In this document: positions 1 through 7,000 of the stretch, in pieces | Numbering within the stretch: position 1 is the first letter of the stretch | How the letters are laid out: every line of letters starts with the position of its first letter | Assembly: GCA_934636425.1 (NCBI GenBank) | Contig: CAKUAV010000054.1 | Span: forward strand, 1 to 17,214 | DNA: 17,214 nt | Direction of reading: 5' to 3' | From: an uncultured Clostridia bacterium | GTDB taxonomy: Bacteria; Bacillota; Clostridia; Christensenellales; Aristaeellaceae | Notes under the pieces: generated by a model | Told to the model about the DNA's origin: nothing | What the model saw: only the letters and a program-made list of their open reading frames with translations | The model's database searches: none | Made by a program: the position numbers and the translations under genes

Positions 1-38
1 GCTCGCTCTCGCTCGCGCCCCTCGCGACAACATTGACT

Positions 39-67
39 ATTATACCCACTTCCCTCGCTTTTGTCAA
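39..67 (-). promoter_or_regulatory. Consensus sigma-A promoter reading out of the window
   Basis: On the minus strand the -35 is TTGACA (62-67) and the -10 is TATAAT (39-44), with exactly 17 bases between them. Transcription would start near position 31-32 and leave the window at base 1, so the gene it serves is not visible. A six-base dyad, ATTGAC at 32-37 and GTCAAT at 63-68, brackets the promoter. It may be an operator, or may simply follow from the -35 sequence. Confidence 0.75.
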
Positions 68-250
68 TACCTTTTTTCACAGACGCGTTTTTATTCCACT
101 TCCTATTATATGCGCTATTTTCTTGCATTTTTTGCGGTGTTAAGTGATGGTAAAACGCTGATTTTTCGCTGCTTTGCGGCATATAAAATCAGTCTGTCCG
201 CCGCTTCTTTTTCCTGTTAATCCTGTGTTCAAACGCAAAACGCCTGATAA

Positions 251-290
251 AAGAACGGCTCTGCTCCGTTGCCAATCCGAAGCAGAGCCG
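251..290 (-). terminator. Rho-independent terminator of the protease gene
   Basis: A perfect 10-bp stem, CGGCTCTGCT (256-265) with AGCAGAGCCG (281-290), has a 15-nt loop. In the minus-strand direction it is followed by TTCTTTTAT. It lies 16 bases past the stop codon at 306-308, so it closes the transcript that carries the giant protein and the protease. Confidence 0.85.
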
Positions 291-305
291 CTCACTTCAA
301 GCTTT

Positions 306-1094
306 CTACCCATTTTCAGGGAGAACTTCCAGATATCCCCAGCCATAGGTCGTGTCATAACCCGAAGTACCCATGTCCTGCGCCAGCAATTGAAGCTGCG
401 GCACGACGTCCGCGGGCATAACGCCCGCCAGCAGCAGCCGGGCTGCGAGCGCCGCCGCGCGGGGAACGGCAAAGGATGCGCCCTTTTCATCGCCGCCGTC
501 GGCGTCGGCGCAGAATGACACCGCCGTGCCGCGCAGATACCACAGGCTGGACGTAACCTCTCCCGCCTCGCTCACATCAACGCCGGCAATTCCAATCACC
601 TCGTCCCACGCCGCCGGATAGACCGCGCAGCCCAGTCCTGTTTCCAGGCTGAGATTGCCTGCCGAGGCAAACAGCAAAACGCCCTTCTCAGCCGCCTCCT
701 GAACGGCCTCATGCAGCGCTTTATCCTCTATGGGCGCGGCGAAGCTCATCACCACTATGTCCGCGTCCCAGTCGCTCACAGCCGCTCTCAGAGCCTTTGC
801 AAGGGTCTCTCCGTCCGCGTTCAGGCAATCCTCAAAGCACTTGACCGTAATCCGTTCCGCCTCCGGGACAAGTGCCGCGAGTATGTCGTCCAGCTTTGTG
901 CCGTGGCCGAGAGCATCCGTCAGATCGGACGAACCGTCCAGCACATTCACGCCGACGGCGTTCGGACTGCTGCAGCCCGAATCCAGCACGGCAATGCGGA
1001 CAGTCTTTGCTTCGGCGCGCGCACACGCCAGAATGAGGAGCAGAGCCAGGAGCGGCAATGCGCTCCTGACTCTCCTCTTACAGCAATGGTTCAT
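306..1094 (-). CDS. Small secreted subtilisin-like serine protease (S8 family)
   Basis: This 262-residue exported subtilase has a complete-looking active site: Asp38 in AVLDSG, His64 in GHGT, oxyanion Asn147 in SAGN, and Ser207 in GASFAVP, which stands where most subtilases have GTSMAxP. The N-terminus has Arg/Lys then a leucine-rich core at about 11-23, with a plausible signal peptidase I site after ARAEA. The LILAC stretch ending at Cys24 is only a weak lipobox. The catalytic fold begins at once (TVRIAVLDSG, from residue 31), so there is no I9-type propeptide, and the whole protein is near the minimum size for the fold. Its ATG overlaps the stop of the upstream giant gene (ATGA, 1091-1094), which suggests translational coupling. 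A terminator follows. The fold and motifs are visible. That it acts on the giant protein is inference from the coupling. Confidence 0.85.
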   Translation of the reverse strand: MNHCCKRRVRSALPLLALLLILACARAEAKTVRIAVLDSGCSSPNAVGVNVLDGSSDLTDALGHGTKLDDILAALVPEAERITVKCFEDCLNADGETLAKALRAAVSDWDADIVVMSFAAPIEDKALHEAVQEAAEKGVLLFASAGNLSLETGLGCAVYPAAWDEVIGIAGVDVSEAGEVTSSLWYLRGTAVSFCADADGGDEKGASFAVPRAAALAARLLLAGVMPADVVPQLQLLAQDMGTSGYDTTYGWGYLEVLPENG

Positions 1095-4000
1095 TCGCTG
1101 CCGGAATCGCCTTCTTCAGGCGGGACAGGCGGTGCGTCCTGCGAAGAAGTCGGTTCACTCGTTGCTTCAACTGTCGGCTCGGCAGTCGGCTCAGTCGTCG
1201 GCTCTGTTGTCGGCTCTGTCGTCGGTTCTGTCGTCGGCTCGGCAGTCGGCTCGGCAGTCGGCTCGACGGTCGGCTCGACGGTCGGCTCGGTCGTCGGCTC
1301 GGTCGTCGGCTCGGCGGTCGGCTCGGTTGTCGGCTCAGTTGTCGGTTCGACGGTCGGCTCGGTTGTCGGTTCGACGGTCGGCTCGGTTGTCGGCTCAATC
1401 GTCGGCTCGACGCTCGGCTCGGTTGTCGGCTCAGTTGTCGGTTCGACAGTCGGCTCAGTTGTCGGCGCGCTCATGGCGAGATTCATGCGCTTCGAACCGG
1501 CATTTTCAACGTTGACCGCGCCCTCGTTCAGCGCGCTGTAATAAGTCGTTCCATTGTTCGTCACCTTGTAGCTCATCATGCTCAGATTGCCAGCTTCCGT
1601 GCAAAGCCCGGCGACATAGTACAGATTTATGTCCGAAAGAGGAATAAGCTTGTCGATATTGATGCTGACCTCGATGGTATAGGGCAGCCCATTCTTCTGC
1701 TTCATCGTCATTGAGAAGCTATCGTCCGTAATCTCGTCATCGAGCCCCAAAACTCTGATATCATCGTTCCAGAGGAAATATGTGCCCGAAATGACCTTGG
1801 TATACCCCTCCTTTTCTTTTACGGCGAACTTGCCTTTGATAAAGACGCCCAGCGGAATAACCTGCTTGACATTGACACCGGACGTGTAACTGCCGAATGT
1901 CTGCTCGAAGAACGTATGCATCCAACCGGTATATTGATCCCAGCCCATCGAAATGCTGGTGGCAGCACTGCCGTATGTGGCGAACCCGTATTTCCCATAG
2001 CTTTCAAACTGATAGCTGTTTCCGGTGCTGTAACCGACGCCGCTCATACTTTCTCTGGTATACGAGTAAACCGACACGTAATAGAAGACCGTCAGATTGA
2101 CCGTAGCCTGGTAAGATACGGAGTTGTAGTTCGCGGCGTCTTTCGGTATGAACCAGACCTTGTAGACGTGATTGGATTCGTTCGGAGAGGGAATAAGCAA
2201 TCTGTCATCCCACTGCCAGCTGCCCTGTACTTTGCCGTTCGCGCCGGCAAAGCCTGCATTCGGGTTTCTGACGACCGTCGTATCCGACTTAAGCTCCGCA
2301 ATCGCCAGCGGCAGACGGGCAACCGACTTGCCGGTCGCATATTCCTCAGTCTGCTTCATGGCGTAGACCAGAGCGCCCTCAATGGTCGGCGTTGCCTTCT
2401 CCACCGTCACGGTGAACGTCTCGTCATAGGCGGCGTAGTTGTTCGCAGAGACCGACGTGGGGGTAAAGCGCGCCGTCAGCTCATACGTGCCCGCATTGCA
2501 CCATGCATCCGTCACGCCGCTCTTTTCGATCCACTGCCAGTTGCCCGTCACGACGACGTCGCTGCCGCTGACCTTCATCACGGCGCCTATGATGGCCTCG
2601 TTGGCCACCTTGCCTTCGCCCATGCCGCTGGTGTGTTCAACGCCCGTCAGGAACTTCTGGCCGTAGGATATGGAGCCCAGCGTCAGCGTTCCCGTTCTGG
2701 TCAGGCTCGCCTTGTCGATTGTGAAGGGCGCGGTGGTCGTCGCGCTGTCGCTGTCCGGCCAGCGTGTGTTGGCGGGATCGGTCAGCGTGAGCGTGACGTC
2801 GTGCGTGCCCGCTTCGGTATAGGTGTCGTTCGTCACAGTGTAGTCGGCGGACTGCGCGACAGCCGCCTGCAGCGCGCGCCCGGTATAGGTCTGCGCGGGA
2901 ATGTCAGGCTTGGCGATCGTCAGCTTGGCCGCCGTAAAGGTGGGCGTGAGTATGACAGACACATAGTTGGCCGCATCGTCCGGCACAAATTCCAGCTTGT
3001 ATTCGCCGTCGCCCGCCGCCGTTACGGTGTCGGGATGCTCCGCGTCGAATATCCAGTTGACATTGCCGGGGACGGTCTGCCCCGCCCATTCGGCCTGAAC
3101 CGCGACGGTGTGATCGCGCAGCTTGTCCTTGTAGGTCAGCGCGGGCGGATTGGGTATCGTGACCGAAGGCTCGGCCTTGCTGATCGTGGCCAGCGCTTCC
3201 GCCGCAGCATTGCCCAGCACATAGGAGAGCGCGTCCTCGCCCGAGAGCGCATAGCCGCTGAAGGTAACCTTCTTGTCGGCGCCGGCGTTCTCGTCCGCAA
3301 AGGCATAGCTGCCGCCCACGAGCTCAACGGTGTCGATGATGATGCTCTCCTCGTCCGCGTCGCAGAGCTGATAGCTGCCCGTGGCGGATGCGTCGCCCGG
3401 CAGATATTCGCGGTTCTCGGCGGTGATTGTCACCTTGAGCCTGGTCTGCGTATACACGGGTATTTCAATCTGCGCGGGAGCATAGGTCGCGGCGCTCTCC
3501 GCATCGGGCGTAAATACCACGCTGTAGAGCACGGTTCCGTTGTCCCTGCCCTTCGGCACGACGTCCGGATCGAGCCAGCTGAACGTTCCGCCGACGGCCG
3601 TCTCGCCGTCCATGGCCGCACCGCCGGTCAGCGCGGACTGCGCCAGCGACTGGCCGTAGAGCAGCCGCGCGGCGTCGGGCGCCGTCAGCGCGGGCTCCTT
3701 CTTGGTCACAAGGAGCGTGACGACGGTCTCGTCGGAAATCTCCCGGCCGCTGTCATTGGTATAGGTGACCGTCACGCGATAGGTGTAGGCATACATAGTA
3801 TCCGTCTGCAGAGGCGCTCCCTCGGGCGTCTCGGTGTGGGACAGCGCGTCCATGTAGTCGCCGCTCGCACCGCCGCGCAGCACCTCGTCGATCAGCGCGT
3901 GTATGGTGTCCTCGCCGTCGCCGCCGTCCGAGAAGCCCTCCAGCGGCGTCGTCAGCGTGTCGGGTATGGAATTCATCGCGCCCAGCAGTATGTTCTCATC

Positions 4001-7000
4001 GGGATCATCGGTCTCCCACCATGCGGTGTAGACACGGTTGCCGATGCTGCCGGCGGGGATGACCAGATCGAGCACGGGCTCCACGGCGCCTTCGCCGATC
4101 CAGCCGGTGAACGTATAGCTCTCATTGATCGGCTTGGGCGCAATCAGCGTGATGTCGCCGTCCTCTATGGTGTATGTGTCCGGATTCTCGGAAGAGGCCT
4201 CGCCGTGCCGGACGTTGTAGGTGATTGTGTAGACCACAGGATTCCAGTGCGCCGTCAGTTTCAGGTCGCCCGCGCTGCCGTGAGCGATCACCACTTCAGG
4301 CATCAGTTCGTCGCCTTCTCCCATCGTCCAGCCGATGAATTCATAGCCCGTGCGGCTGGGCGCGGCCAGCGCGATGTCCGCGCTTTCGACCGTATAGGAG
4401 GCGGGATTGGCGGCATTGTTCTCGCCGCCGCCCAGATCGTAGTCGATCAGGTAGTCCACAGGCTTCCAGCCGGCGTACAGCTGCGCGTTGTCCTCAAAGC
4501 GGCCGGTCTCTGTGTCAAAGGCCGTCGCCGGCGTGCAGGCCGCGCTCGTGTACCAGCCGGTAAAGACATAGTGCTCTCGGCCGGGTCTCTCGGCCACATC
4601 CATCAGCGGATAGCCCTTCAGCTCCGTGCCGGTGTAGTAGATCTCCTCAGCGCCGTCATAATTCTCGTAGTAGACGACATTGATGACCTTCGCCCAGAGC
4701 GCGTAGAGCGTCACGCTCTTTTCCAGCGTCAGATCCGCCAGATTGACCGCGTCTCCGGAGAAATCGGCGGTGGTATACCAGCCCTTGAACACGTAGCCCG
4801 GATGGTTGGGCAGCACGATTTCGTACATCTTCTCGCCCGGACGCAGCGCGCTGAACGTGAAGCGGGCGTATTCGGTCTCTTCTGTGTCGCCCTCAAAGAT
4901 GGGCTTCGTCTCGAATTCAGAGACGCGATAGAGCGCCCGTCCCGTGGGGCCGCAGAAGTCGACCGTCACGTCGACCGTCCAGTCGGCGTAGAGCGTAATG
5001 TCATCCTTGGGACGCGCATTGAACTCATAGGGCTCGGTGCAGGCCGCGTCCGCGTACCAGCCGCGGAATGTCAGGCCGTCGATCGCCGGATCGCCGGGCC
5101 GCTTGACGGTCTCGTTTTCGGCAATTTTCTCCGTCCTGTATGCGTCATGGCCGGAAACATTGTACAGCCATATCACCGTGTGCAGCGGGGAGGCCGACAG
5201 CGTCAGCTTCACATCCATGGCCGGCATGACGAACGAGAGGCGATTTTCGGTCAGGCTGTAGCTGATCTGCGCCTGCGCCTCAAACGCGGGAATGACGTTG
5301 CGATGCTTTCTATCGCAGACAATTTCCATTTCGACGCGCGTGCCGGGCTCAACGCTGCCGAGATCCAGTCCTTCGGGAGAAACGATGCTGTAGCCCTCGA
5401 TGCCCTCGCCGGAAACAACCGACAGCGCATAAGCGGAATCGCTCATGTCGAGCGCATTGATGCGGGCATACTCGCGGCCGGTCACAGACAGGCCGGTGGC
5501 GATCTCCTCGCCGCTTTCCAGAACCATGACGATCGGGCGATCCGATCCGTCAAAGGCGGCGCGGCTCTCCTGCAATGTCCATGCGCCGTCGGCGGCGGTG
5601 AAGTACAGTTTCTCTCCGTTGTCCGTGCCCGTGGTGTAGAATCGGGTGTTCGGATCGCCCGCATAGTTCAGCGCATACGTCACCGTGCTGTCCATGGGGT
5701 CTTCCGGATTCATCTCAAAGCGGCGCGCATAGAGGTAGAACGTCAGGCCATACATTTCCGTTTCCTGACGGACGTCGTAGCGCAGCAGATTGCTGTCCAG
5801 GCTCAGATAGCAGAACGCGCTTGTCTTGGGATTGCTGTACTGAATCAGGCCGCCCTGAACGTCCGTCCAGCCGAGATCGCCGCCCTTCAGCGCGGGCACG
5901 GCCTCGAGGGCGCCCTCTCTGACGCCGGGCAGATCGACGTCCGCGGTCGCGGTCGGCTCGAACATGCCGCCCACCATATGCGTCGCGGCATAGGAATCGG
6001 CGAACACGATCTGGCCGTCCCATTCCGCATTCTCCAGACCCCACAGGTGCGCGCACTCGTCATAGAGCATGACGCTCATGTCGACCGTGGTTGTGGAGAG
6101 CGTGCATTCTCTGGAGAGATGGAACACAAGCTCCTGCTTCTTGACCAGCGCAGAAGGGCTGTCGTCGATATAGCTGACCACCAGATCCAGTTCGACCGTC
6201 TCGCAGCTGTATTCGGCCGCGATCTGTTCGTTCAGATAGATGTAGCCAGGCAGACGTCCTTCCTGCGGATTGCCAAACTCGAACAGAGCGTTCCTCGGAT
6301 CGTCCTGGGCGAGCAGCTCGCCGTTGACGGTCATGTTCTGGATGCTCATGCTGATTTTGGAGTCCTCCGCCTGAGGCAGCGTCTGCGTCACGCGGCAGCT
6401 GCCGTCGATCAGCTTGTAATCGCGCATCATGATGGCCGTAAAGCCGAAGCTGTTTCGGTGATCGGCCATCTCCGTCTGCTGCTCCCACTGCGCGCGCAGC
6501 GGCTCCTCGTCGATAAAGCGCAGTCTGGAGGACACGCTGGTGCTGTACAGCGGCCAGCGCTCAGACCAGATATTCCACGACGTGCCGATCGAGAATATCT
6601 TGAAATCGGCCTTGAGTGAAAGGTCGACCGACGCGTCCAGACCCACCTCAAAGTAGAGCGCGCCCACATAGCTGCTGTTTCCTGAAAGCAGCGACGTATT
6701 GAGGAAGAACATGCCTGTCAGCTCGGCATAGGCCATGATCGAGCCGACGATCTGCGCCTTGGCGATCACGCACAGCGTCACGCCCAGCTTCAGCCGCAGG
6801 CCGACGCGCACGCCGATCTTGCCGACCAGATACACATGGTTCTCAACGCGCGTCTTGAGCTTCTCCTTATAGGAGCCGCCTTCCATTTTCTTAAAGTCGT
6901 ATTTGAAGCCGACCTTCTGTCCGCCCTGAACCATCAGCTCCATGCCGAATGTGGCCAGCACGCCGATCTGTCCCACCAGATCCAGCTCGGCCGACAGCGC

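Larger units (their letters stand above)
1..305. other. Intergenic left edge with outward promoter and terminator
   Basis: No convincing gene lies here. The stretch holds the terminator of the minus-strand protease gene (256-290) and, at 39-67, a consensus promoter on the minus strand that reads out of the window. The first 30 bases are a low-complexity run of GCTCGC/GCGAG units. Positions 70-250 are AT-richer than the surroundings. I see no supported coding sequence, tRNA or repeat there. Confidence 0.6.

Noticed and set aside
1148..1459. Possible CRISPR-like array because of regular repeats
   Set aside because: The units are contiguous 12-mers without spacers, in frame, and encode Thr-Glu-Pro tetrapeptides.
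711..1541. Repetitive Gly-Ser-Val and Arg-Ser-Ala frames on the plus strand
   Set aside because: Translation of the 12-bp tandem array in the wrong strand; no start signal.
1916..6619. 1567-codon open frame on the plus strand, opposite the giant gene
   Set aside because: It is Arg/His/Val-rich with no domain, signal peptide or ribosome binding site. It follows from the codon bias of the GC-rich sense gene, whose domains are clear.
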